A DNA stretch of 64,000 bases, from the NCBI GenBank assembly GCA_027587225.1, contig JAPDDQ010000036.1, positions 1-64,000 on the forward strand, read 5' to 3'. Position 1 is the first letter of the stretch. Each line of letters starts with the position of its first letter. A program made the position numbers and the translations under genes. Below are positions 24,455 to 32,166 of the stretch, piece by piece. This stretch comes from Solirubrobacter taibaiensis. Its GTDB lineage: Bacteria; Actinomycetota; Thermoleophilia; Solirubrobacterales; Solirubrobacteraceae. Below the pieces are notes generated by a model that was not told where the DNA came from, ran no database searches, and saw nothing but the letters and a program-made list of their open reading frames with translations.

Positions 24455-24804
24455 GAACGCACGAGAATCAACGCCGTCAGCACGGCAGACCCGCCCGCGA
24501 CCGCGGCGGTCTTGGGGGCCGCGCCGCCGGGAAGGCCGCCGCGTCCGATCGCTGTCGACACCACGTCGCTGACGTCGCCGGCGATCGAGGCCGCCAGCAA
24601 CGGCTTCACCGGCGCGTCGTTCAGGACCGCGGCGATGGCCAGGGCGTGCAGCCCGATCTCGCGCGTGCCGAGCGCTCGCAGGGCCACCCGCGACGCATCG
24701 TCCAGCGGCCCGAGCCAGGACTTGGTGATCTTGTCCGGGGCGAGGAGTAGCCCCGCGCCGTACGCGACCCGGAACCCCAACACACCCAGCGCAGCGCGCT
24801 TCAT
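24451..24804 (-). CDS. Small membrane protein of unknown function
   Basis: A 117-residue protein with three or four hydrophobic stretches (LGVLGFRVAYGAGLLLAP, LHALAIAAVLNDAPVKPLLA, AAVAGGSAVLTALILVR). Charged loops include TKSWLGPLDDASR and RALGTREIGLH. I do not recognise a characterised family. The ATG at 24804 overlaps the Cfa-like gene stop (ATGA), and its own stop overlaps the hydrolase start (TTGA). It is thus firmly part of the FAD oxidoreductase-DUF1365-Cfa operon and may serve lipid modification. Confidence 0.75.
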   Translation of the reverse strand: MKRAALGVLGFRVAYGAGLLLAPDKITKSWLGPLDDASRVALRALGTREIGLHALAIAAVLNDAPVKPLLAASIAGDVSDVVSTAIGRGGLPGGAAPKTAAVAGGSAVLTALILVRS

Positions 24805-26042
24805 ACCGCCACCTCGGACATGACGGCCGGCGTCGCGCAGGCCTCGGCGGTGGCCAGGTGCCCGCGCCAGCGCGGCTTGCCGAGCACGATCTGCACGCTG
24901 CCGATCCGCCGTTCGGTGAAGCCCGCCTCGCAGAAGCTCAGGTACAGGCGCCACAGCCGCAGGAAGCGCTGGTCGTATCCGAGCGCGCGGATCTGCTCCT
25001 CGGACACGTCCACGTTCGCGCGCCAGCGGCGCAGCGTCTCGGCGTAGTGCGGCGTGATGTCCTCGAGGTCGACCATCCGGAAGTCGCTCCGGCGTGCGAC
25101 GTTGCGCGCGATCACCTCGACGGACGGCAGGCAGCCGTTCGGGAAGATCAGCGAGTTCATGAACGACCGCTGCGCCTTCTCGACGTCGTACAGGCGGTCG
25201 TCGATGGTGATCGCCTGCAGCGCCATGACGCCTTCGGGCCGCAGCAGTGCGGCACAGCGCTCGAAGTAGGTGCCGAAGTCCTTCCAGCCGACGGCCTCGA
25301 TCATCTCGATCGAGACGAGCTTGTCGTACTGCCCCTCGAGCTCGCGATAGTCCTGCAACAGCACCGTGACGCGGTCTTCCAACCCGGCGGCGCGCACCCG
25401 CTCCAGCGCCAGTTCACGCTGCTCGCGCGACAGCGTGGTGGTCGTCACGCGGCACCCGCGCGTCGCGGCGGCATGCACCGCGAAGCCGCCCCAGCCGGTC
25501 CCGATCTCCAGGACGTGGTCGCCGGGCCCGAGGTCGAGCTTGTCGCAGATGCGATCCAGCTTGGCCCGTGACGCCTCGGCCAGCGTGGTCTCGCGCGTCT
25601 CGAAGATCGCGGCCGAGTACATCATCGTCTCGTCGAGCATCAGCTCGAACAGGTCGTTGCCGAGGTCGTAGTGCGCGGCGATGTCCTCGCGAGCGCGCAA
25701 CGGCGTGTTGCGCACGAGGAACGACCGGCCGCGCTGCCAGGGCTCGCGCACGGGCGTCATCGCGCGCCGGACCCGGTCGATTCCGTCCAGGTTGCGCGCC
25801 GCGACCTCGATCACGGCGGTCACGTCGGGCGAGTCCCAGAGCCCGTCCACGTAGGTCTGGGCCATCCCCTTCCCGCCGCGCGCGAGCGCGACGAACACCG
25901 CCGGGTCATGCACGACGACGGTCGCTTGGGGGGAGCCGGAGCCGAACACGCGGCGCGAGGGACCCTCCACCAGCGTCAGCTGGCCGGACTCGATGCGCTC
26001 CAGCAGCGCGACGACGAGCCTGCGGGCGACACGTTCGATCAT
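24801..26042 (-). CDS. Cyclopropane-fatty-acyl-phospholipid synthase-type methyltransferase
   Basis: A 413-residue enzyme of the CFA synthase family: AHYDLGNDLFELMLDETMMYSAAIF, SAM motif LEIGTGWGGFAVHAA, VSIEMIEAVGWKDFGTYF, and a C-terminal FCEAGFTERRIGSVQIVLGKP. It should transfer a methylene or methyl group from S-adenosylmethionine to the double bond of membrane phospholipid acyl chains. The ATG at 26042 overlaps the DUF1365 stop by one base (TGATG). The combination with a flavoprotein and DUF1365 occurs in clusters tied to modified fatty acids, so the product may be a methyl-branched or further altered chain rather than a cyclopropane. Confidence 0.9.
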   Translation of the reverse strand: MIERVARRLVVALLERIESGQLTLVEGPSRRVFGSGSPQATVVVHDPAVFVALARGGKGMAQTYVDGLWDSPDVTAVIEVAARNLDGIDRVRRAMTPVREPWQRGRSFLVRNTPLRAREDIAAHYDLGNDLFELMLDETMMYSAAIFETRETTLAEASRAKLDRICDKLDLGPGDHVLEIGTGWGGFAVHAAATRGCRVTTTTLSREQRELALERVRAAGLEDRVTVLLQDYRELEGQYDKLVSIEMIEAVGWKDFGTYFERCAALLRPEGVMALQAITIDDRLYDVEKAQRSFMNSLIFPNGCLPSVEVIARNVARRSDFRMVDLEDITPHYAETLRRWRANVDVSEEQIRALGYDQRFLRLWRLYLSFCEAGFTERRIGSVQIVLGKPRWRGHLATAEACATPAVMSEVAV

Positions 26043-26623
26043 CAAGAAGCCTCCGTACGGGGGTGAGAGAAGTGCGGGACGCGCTTGAGGGCCAAGCGGA
26101 CGCCATGCGCGTAAATCAGGGGCAGCGTGCGCAGCGCGGAAGCGATCAAGGCGCTCCAGCGCGCCGGGCGGCGCCGCAGGTTCAAAGTGGCGTCGAACGC
26201 GAGCTCGCCATCCCGGTGCGACTCGATGTGCATCGAGAGCGTCTCGGCGGGTGCGGTCGCGCGGACCGAGTAGTGATGGTCCATGCCCATGAAGGGCGAC
26301 ACGTGGAACTCCTTGTCCATCGTCCCGCCGCGCGGGCCGAGGACGTAGGCGTGCTTCTCGCCCCACGGCGTGTTGGTCACGTGGGCGACGATCCAGCGCA
26401 GCTCGCCGCCGCCGTAGCCGTAGTAGAAGGCCACCGGGTTGAACCCGAACGGGTGCGAGAGGACGCGCACCGCGTCGGCCGGCCCGGCCAGCTCGACGAC
26501 TTCGGTGCGCGACATCAGGCCGCGCCGCCCCGCGCCCAGGTCACGCCAGGCGAGCGCGAGCCGGTACTTGAAGGCGTGCTGGCGCACGGCGAAGCGCCGA
26601 TGGCGGATGGTGCCGGCGTACAT
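26042..26623 (-). CDS. DUF1365 family protein
   Basis: A 193-residue protein starting MYAGTIRHRRFAVRQHAFKY, the typical DUF1365 N-terminus. It continues with SHPFGFNPVAFYYGYGGGELRWIVAHVTNTPWGEKHAYVL and KEFHVSPFMGMDHHYSVR, conserved His/Pro/Tyr-rich motifs of the family. The biochemical role is not established, but the family is almost always found between an FAD-dependent amine-oxidase-like protein and a CFA-type methyltransferase, as here. Both ends share single bases with the neighbours (TGATG at 26623 and 26042). Confidence 0.9.
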   Translation of the reverse strand: MYAGTIRHRRFAVRQHAFKYRLALAWRDLGAGRRGLMSRTEVVELAGPADAVRVLSHPFGFNPVAFYYGYGGGELRWIVAHVTNTPWGEKHAYVLGPRGGTMDKEFHVSPFMGMDHHYSVRATAPAETLSMHIESHRDGELAFDATLNLRRRPARWSALIASALRTLPLIYAHGVRLALKRVPHFSHPRTEAS

Positions 26624-27855
26624 CACAGGCGCGCCCCGAAGTGCTCGGCCACGCGCGCCGCGCTGACGACGCCGTCCTCGTGGAAGCCCCAGCGCCAGTA
26701 CGCGCCGGCGAAGTGCGTGCGGTTGACGCCGCTGATCTCGTGCCAGCGCGCCTGCGCCTTGGCGCCGTCGCGCGTGAACACCGGGTGCGCGTAGGAGAAC
26801 CGGCGCAGCACCTTGCCGGGATCGATCGCGTCCCCGCGGTTGAGCGTCACGCAGAACTCGCGGTCGGCGGTCAGAGCCTGCAGGCGGTTCATGTGGTAGG
26901 TGACCGTGGTCATCCCGGTCGGTTCCGGGAGCAGGTGGTAGTTCCAGCTCGCCCAGGCCCGCTTGCGGCGCGGCAGCAGGCGCGTGTCCGTGTGCAGCAC
27001 GGCCTCGTTGGGCTGGTACGGGATCGCGCCCAGGAGCTCGCGTTCGCGCTCGGTCGCGTCCTCGCCGAGCATCTTGAGCGCCTGGTCGGAGTGCGTCGCG
27101 ATGACGACTTCGTCGAACCGCTCGCCGTCGACCGTCACGCCGTCGGCGTCGCGCGTGATCGACCGGACCGGCGTCGCGAGCCGGAGATCCCGCAGCGATG
27201 CGGTGATCGCGTCCACGTAGGAGCGCGAGCCGCCGGAGATCGTCCGCCACTGCGGCCGCTTCGCGAACCCGAGCATCCCGTGGTTGTCGAAGAACTCGAC
27301 CAGGAAGCGCGCCGGGAACGTCCACATCTGGCGCGGGTCGGCGGACCACACGGCGGACGCCTGCGGCACGATCAGGCGCTCCACGAACGGCTCCGAGTAG
27401 TCGCCCTCGTCCAGCCAGTGCCCGAGCGACGGCCCCTCACCACCGGTCGCCAGCAGCGTGCGGGCGTTGCGGTTGAACTTCACGAGGTCGAAGACCATGC
27501 GGTGAAACCACGGCGTGACGAGGTGCGCGCGCTTCGCGAACAGCCCGTTCGCCGAGGAGCCCGTGTACTCGAAATCGCCGCCGTCGGAGACGCCGAAGCT
27601 CATGTTCGACGGCTGCGAGGCCACGTGCAACCGGGCCAGCAGCTTCTCGAACTGCGGATAATTGCGATCGTTGAAGACGATGAAGCCCGTGTCCACGTCG
27701 TGCGTGGCGTCCTCGGTGTCCACGCGGACGGTGTTGGCGTGCCCGCCCGCGAGCTCCCCCGCCTCGAACACGGTGACCTCGTGCTCAGGGTGGAGCAGGT
27801 GAGCGGTGGCCAGACCCGAGATGCCTGCACCGACGATCGCGATCCTCATCGCCAC
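26623..27855 (-). CDS. FAD-dependent oxidoreductase (amine oxidase/desaturase-like)
   Basis: A 410-residue flavoprotein: dinucleotide motif RIAIVGAGISGLATAHLL, VFEAGELAGGHANTV, VDTGFIVFNDRNYPQFEKLL, PQWRTISGGSRSYVDAI and VVIATHSDQAL. This is the NAD(P)-binding, amine-oxidase-like type, related to phytoene-desaturase folds, that heads DUF1365/Cfa operons. In other bacteria related flavoproteins act on methylated fatty acids, so desaturation of a Cfa-modified acyl chain is a reasonable inference. It is the first gene of a five-gene operon running down to 23729. Confidence 0.88.
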   Translation of the reverse strand: MAMRIAIVGAGISGLATAHLLHPEHEVTVFEAGELAGGHANTVRVDTEDATHDVDTGFIVFNDRNYPQFEKLLARLHVASQPSNMSFGVSDGGDFEYTGSSANGLFAKRAHLVTPWFHRMVFDLVKFNRNARTLLATGGEGPSLGHWLDEGDYSEPFVERLIVPQASAVWSADPRQMWTFPARFLVEFFDNHGMLGFAKRPQWRTISGGSRSYVDAITASLRDLRLATPVRSITRDADGVTVDGERFDEVVIATHSDQALKMLGEDATERERELLGAIPYQPNEAVLHTDTRLLPRRKRAWASWNYHLLPEPTGMTTVTYHMNRLQALTADREFCVTLNRGDAIDPGKVLRRFSYAHPVFTRDGAKAQARWHEISGVNRTHFAGAYWRWGFHEDGVVSAARVAEHFGARL

Positions 27856-27891
27856 TACTTCGCGCGAAACCGGGTGTTCGGATCATTGCCC

Positions 27892-29115
27892 ATGATGTCT
27901 TCGGTCGCACGCCTCCTCGGCGCGGTGCTGTTCTGCGCCCTGTTCGCCACTCCCGCCCACGCCCAGGACAACCCGTACTTCGCGGAGTTCAAGGGTCAGT
28001 GCTGCTACCTGACGCTCGAGAGCGGTGAGTTCGCGGGTGGGCAGTACTTCGAGTTCTGGAACCGCGGGGCGACCTGGGATGTCCGCAACCTCAAGCTCGG
28101 CGTCTCCGAGACGTACTTCCGCACTTCCGGGTTCTGGCACCCGACCTGGTACGAAGGCAACCGGCCGGCCCGCCTGCCGGTCCAAGCCGTGGCCAACGGC
28201 CAGAGCGCGCGCTTCGACTTCAACGTCCAGGCGCCGACCGGCGTCGGCACGACGACCGTCTTCCGCGAGCATTTCCAGCTGGTGGCCGAGGGCGAGCACT
28301 GGGTCCAGAACAGCACCGTCTACCTCGAATACACCGTGTTGCCCTCGCTCGCGCCGTCGGTCGCGTTCACCAGCGTCCCGCCCGTGGTCAACCGCGGCGG
28401 CACCCTGGACGTCGCCGTCGAGGCGATCGACAACCGGGCCGTGCAGCGCGTCGAGTTCAGCATCGACGGCAAGACGTTCACCGCCACCACGCCCGAGGCG
28501 GACGGGCGCACCTACCGGCTCCCGATCCCCGGCGGCGAAGTGCCCGCCGGCACGCACACGCTGATCGCGCGCGCCGTCGATCGCGTCGGGAACTTCGCAA
28601 CGACCACCGCGACCGTGACGGCCGTACTCGCCGATCGCGACGGCGACGGCGTGCTCGAGGACGCCGACTGCGACGACACGAAGCCGAACGTCAAACCGGG
28701 TGCGACCGATAAGCCCGACAACGGCATCGACGAGAACTGCGACGGCGTCGACTCGCTCCCGCGCGTGGATGCGACCGTCTCCAACTCGTGGGTCGCGACC
28801 TCACGGACCACCAAGACGACGATCCTCAAGGTCCGCGGAGCCCCGGCGGGCGCCCGGATCGAATTGCGGTGCGCCGGTCGCGGATGCCCGTTCTCGGTCC
28901 GCCGCTTCACGTCCAAGGGCGGCACGCTGGACCTGCGCAAGCAGTACCTGCGGCGCGCGAAGCTGCGCGTCGGCACGACGCTCGAGATCCGGATCATCGT
29001 GCCGGATCACGTCGCCAAGGTGGCCCGGTTCACGATGCGCAAGCGCAAGGCGCCGCTGACCGCGTACCTCTGCCTCTCCCCGGGCGCAACGAAACCGACA
29101 CGCACCTGCGCATAA
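27892..29115 (+). CDS. Secreted multidomain surface protein with MopE-type metal-binding motif
   Basis: A 407-residue protein with signal peptide (MMSSVARLLGAVLFCALFAT, cleaved near AHAQ). Residues about 50-150 (YFEFWNRGATWDVRNLKLG to VAEGEHWVQN) resemble an NBR1-type Ig-like domain. Residues about 155-245 look like a second Ig-like domain. Residues about 248-287 (DRDGDGVLEDADCDD and NGIDENCDGVD) form a MopE/thrombospondin-3-like metal-binding motif. The C-terminal 90 residues contain RCAGRGCPF and AKLRVG, shared with the proteins at 30736-32166 and 32157-33602. The ATG at 27895 is an alternative start. No enzymatic motif is seen. Confidence 0.82.
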   Translation: MMSSVARLLGAVLFCALFATPAHAQDNPYFAEFKGQCCYLTLESGEFAGGQYFEFWNRGATWDVRNLKLGVSETYFRTSGFWHPTWYEGNRPARLPVQAVANGQSARFDFNVQAPTGVGTTTVFREHFQLVAEGEHWVQNSTVYLEYTVLPSLAPSVAFTSVPPVVNRGGTLDVAVEAIDNRAVQRVEFSIDGKTFTATTPEADGRTYRLPIPGGEVPAGTHTLIARAVDRVGNFATTTATVTAVLADRDGDGVLEDADCDDTKPNVKPGATDKPDNGIDENCDGVDSLPRVDATVSNSWVATSRTTKTTILKVRGAPAGARIELRCAGRGCPFSVRRFTSKGGTLDLRKQYLRRAKLRVGTTLEIRIIVPDHVAKVARFTMRKRKAPLTAYLCLSPGATKPTRTCA

Positions 29116-29285
29116 GGGTCCGTCGGGGAATTAGTGGCGGGTTTGGGGTCCGTATCGTGGATGCCAGGGGGCGCACGCGAGCGCAGGCGGGCGCCAGCCC
29201 GTCGAGCATCGTGGGTGGCGCCTGGCGCCGCGAGACGGCGCCCAAACGCGCCAGTAATTTCGGGACGGGCCCTAAGCTGCACGGC

Positions 29286-30752
29286 GTGCGGCAGCTGAGC
29301 AGCCTCGACGCGCAGTTCCTCAACGTCGAATCGGCGCGGATCTACGGGCACGTCGCCTTTCTGGGCATCTACGACCCGAGCACGGCTCCGGGCGGCGTGC
29401 TGGGCGCGCCCGAGGTCAAGGCGCTGCTGGAATCGCGCCTGCACCTGCTCCCGCCGCTGCGCTGGCGGCTCGTGCCGGTGCCGCTGGGTCTGGACCTGCC
29501 GTACTGGGTCGAGGACCCGGACTTCGATCTCGAGTTCCACGTCCGCGACACGGCGCTGCCCGCCCCGGGCGACGACCGGCAGCTCGCCGAGACCGTGCAG
29601 CGCGTCTTCGGCCGCCCACTGGACCGCGGCCGGCCGCTGTGGGAGATCTACGTCATCCACGGGCTCGAGGGCGGGCGCGTGGCGGTGCTGACGAAGATCC
29701 ACCACTCGGTCGTCGACGGGCTGAGCGGGAACGAGATCATGGCCATGGTGCTGGACCCGGAGCCGGACGGGCGCCGGATCGACCCCGCGCCGGCGAAGCC
29801 GCCCAAGCCCGCGACGATCCCGCGCGACCGTGAGATGCTGCTGCGGGGCCTGCGAGGGCTCCCGCGCCAGCCGCTGCGCGCGCTGCGCTCGTTCCCGCGC
29901 ACCGTCCAGGGCTTCACCGACCTGCCGGGCGCGAACGCGCTGCCCGGTGTGCCGACGCTCTCGCACGTCTACTCACGCGTGCGCCGGACGCTCGGCTCCG
30001 ACGAATCCACGGACATCCTCGAGGTCACGAAGGCGCGGCCGCCGAGGACGCCTTTCAACGGGCCGATCTCCGCCCACCGCCGGTTCGCGTTCGGTTCGCT
30101 CTCGCTCGACGCCGTGCGCCAGATCCGGCGCGAGTTCGGCGTGACCGTCAACGACGTCGTTGTCACGCTGTGCGCGGGCGCCGTGCGGGAATGGCTGCTG
30201 GAGCGCGACGCGTTGCCCGAGGAGCCGCTCGTGGCGATGATCCCGATGAGCGTGCGCCGGCGCGACGAGCGCGGCACGTGGGGCAACCGGATCTCGATGA
30301 TGGTCGTACCGATCCCGACCAACGAGGCCGACCCCGCCACCCGCCTGCGCAAGACGCACGAATTGCTGCGCAGCGCCAAGGAGCGTCACAGCGCGCTCCC
30401 CGCGTCCCTGCTCACGGACGCGACGGCGTTCATCCCGCCCGCGGTGGCGTCGCTCGCCGCCCGCAACACATTCGACATCCTCAGCCGCACGCGCCCACCG
30501 CTGAACCTCGTGATCTCCAACGTCCCGGGTCCGCGCAGCTCGCTGTACTGCGCGGGAGCGGAGCTGACGGCGAACTATCCGCTGTCGGTGATCGTCGACG
30601 GCGTGGGGCTCAACATCACGGTCGTCTCCTACAAGAACCGCGTGGACTTCGGCATCGTCGGCGACCGCGAGCAGATCGACGACGCCTGGTCCTTCTTGGA
30701 GGGCGCCGCGCACGCTCTCCAAGAGCTCGAGAACATCAAGAGCAGCGGCTGA
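29286..30752 (+). CDS. Wax ester synthase/diacylglycerol acyltransferase
   Basis: A 488-residue WS/DGAT-family protein. The N-terminal condensation-type domain carries the catalytic IHHSVVDG (His139, His140, Asp144). FGRPLDRGRPLWE, NGPISAHRRFAFGSL and LVISNVPGPRSSLYCAGA are the other family landmarks. These enzymes esterify acyl-CoA with diacylglycerol or fatty alcohol to store triacylglycerol or wax. The GTG start at 29286 follows TAAGCT (29273-29278) by 7 nt, with no Shine-Dalgarno, suggesting a leaderless mRNA. The 3' end overlaps the convergent surface-protein gene by 17 bp. Confidence 0.93.
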   Translation: MRQLSSLDAQFLNVESARIYGHVAFLGIYDPSTAPGGVLGAPEVKALLESRLHLLPPLRWRLVPVPLGLDLPYWVEDPDFDLEFHVRDTALPAPGDDRQLAETVQRVFGRPLDRGRPLWEIYVIHGLEGGRVAVLTKIHHSVVDGLSGNEIMAMVLDPEPDGRRIDPAPAKPPKPATIPRDREMLLRGLRGLPRQPLRALRSFPRTVQGFTDLPGANALPGVPTLSHVYSRVRRTLGSDESTDILEVTKARPPRTPFNGPISAHRRFAFGSLSLDAVRQIRREFGVTVNDVVVTLCAGAVREWLLERDALPEEPLVAMIPMSVRRRDERGTWGNRISMMVVPIPTNEADPATRLRKTHELLRSAKERHSALPASLLTDATAFIPPAVASLAARNTFDILSRTRPPLNLVISNVPGPRSSLYCAGAELTANYPLSVIVDGVGLNITVVSYKNRVDFGIVGDREQIDDAWSFLEGAAHALQELENIKSSG

Positions 30753-32166
30753 ACTTCGCTCCGGCGACGGAGCACTGCGTCGTGCGAACCGGGAGCTTGC
30801 GTGAGCGGATCTTGAACCCCTGCTGCTTGCGGGCCCCGCTGGGACTCGTGACGCGGACGATGATGGTGGCCCGATTGCGCAGCTTCGCCTTCTTGAACCA
30901 GCGGCTGTAGACGTTCAGCGTCGTGCCCTTCAGGCGGTACTGCTTGGCCTTCTTGAATGGGCAGCCCTTGCTCTTGCCGGTGCAGGAGACGGTGATGACC
31001 GAGCCGGGCAGCGCGTCGCGGACCTTGAGCGACGTGAACCGCGTGTAGGTCCGGAAGACCTTGTAGCCGCTGGAGATCACCGGCTTGAACACCTCCCGCG
31101 GCGCGGGCGTCGCGTCCACGGGGATGAAATCGAGTGCGCCGTCGTCGACCTCGATACCGCCGAGGCCGGCGATGAACGTCTCCCGCCGCTTGCCGCCGAT
31201 GATCTCCCACGTCCGCTTCGACGGCAGCGCGCGCAGGACCGTGCCGTCCTTGGGCACGGCCAGCAGACGACCACCGCCGAGGCCGGCGATCGTGCCTGCG
31301 TCCACGGTCACCGCGCCCGTGCAGCCGCCGAGCGGCGTGCAGTCCTTGAGCTGGAGCGCGGCCCCGCCGGCGATCCGGTAGGTGCTCGCGCCCGTCGTGA
31401 GGTAGGTGCCCTCGGTGGGTGCGGCGGCGATGTGCGGCAGTGCGGCGGTCGCCGTGCCGGCGAGCCGGAGCGTGAGCGCGTCGATCGGCACCGCGGCGCA
31501 GCCGTCGCAGTTCGAGAGTGGGAGCGCGGCGTTGCCGGCGAAGCGGTAGAAGGCGCCGTTCTCGATGTTCTGCACGACGGTGCCGTCCGCCGGGTACTGG
31601 CGCATCTTGGGTGGCAACCGGTGCGAGCCGAGCGCGCCGAAGGTGCCGCTGTCGACCTGCACCGAGTTGGCGCAGCCCGCGCCCAGGTCGCACCGCACCA
31701 ACAGGGGCGCGCCGCCCGCGAACCGGTACTTGCCGCCGTCGTCGACGTTCTCGACGACGGTCGCGTCCGGCGGTACGAGCCGGACGTGGCGCGGATCGGT
31801 CAGCGAGTCCCGGTCGACGACGATCGCCACCTCGGAGCAGTTCGGCATGTTGCCGCAATGGCTGAGCCACAGCGGCGTGCCGTTGACGAAGCGATACACC
31901 CCACCCGTGTCGTGCTGGCGCGCGAGTGCGCCGTCGCGCGGGTACCGCAGGTAGTCGTCGAGGTTCGCGACGATCTGCGTGTTCGGGCAACCCGGCGCGT
32001 AGCCGCAGTCGTTGATCCACAGCGGCGCGCCGCCGACGATCCGGTACACGTCGGCCGGCCCCGGCTCCTTGATCGTGGAGCCGTCGGGCAGCGCCTGCGC
32101 GGAAGCGGCCACGGGCGCCAGCAGCGCCAGCGCGACGGCCACGATGAACGCCCGGATCATGCGCAC
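30736..32166 (-). CDS. Secreted YRFAGGAPL-repeat protein, paralogue A
   Basis: A 476-residue protein with signal peptide (MRMIRAFIVAVALALLAPVA). It has six repeats of about 50-60 residues, each with a YRIVGGAPLWI or YRFAGGAPLLV core preceded by DGT/DGG and usually followed by a Cys pair (INDCGYAPGC, LSHCGNMPNC, VRCDLGAGC). The last repeat is degenerate (WEIIGGKRRETFIAG). The C-terminal domain, VSCTGKSKGCPF then WFKKAKLRNR and KIRSRKLPVRTTQC, is shared with two neighbouring secreted proteins. I know no function; a beta-rich surface or matrix protein is likely. It overlaps its paralogue by 10 nt. Confidence 0.85.
   Translation of the reverse strand: MRMIRAFIVAVALALLAPVAASAQALPDGSTIKEPGPADVYRIVGGAPLWINDCGYAPGCPNTQIVANLDDYLRYPRDGALARQHDTGGVYRFVNGTPLWLSHCGNMPNCSEVAIVVDRDSLTDPRHVRLVPPDATVVENVDDGGKYRFAGGAPLLVRCDLGAGCANSVQVDSGTFGALGSHRLPPKMRQYPADGTVVQNIENGAFYRFAGNAALPLSNCDGCAAVPIDALTLRLAGTATAALPHIAAAPTEGTYLTTGASTYRIAGGAALQLKDCTPLGGCTGAVTVDAGTIAGLGGGRLLAVPKDGTVLRALPSKRTWEIIGGKRRETFIAGLGGIEVDDGALDFIPVDATPAPREVFKPVISSGYKVFRTYTRFTSLKVRDALPGSVITVSCTGKSKGCPFKKAKQYRLKGTTLNVYSRWFKKAKLRNRATIIVRVTSPSGARKQQGFKIRSRKLPVRTTQCSVAGAKFSRCS

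Noticed and set aside
29116..29285. A gene in the gap before the wax-ester synthase
   Set aside because: No frame with plausible composition; only GC-rich inverted repeats of GGCGCC, possibly a weak terminator, and the TAAGCT element.
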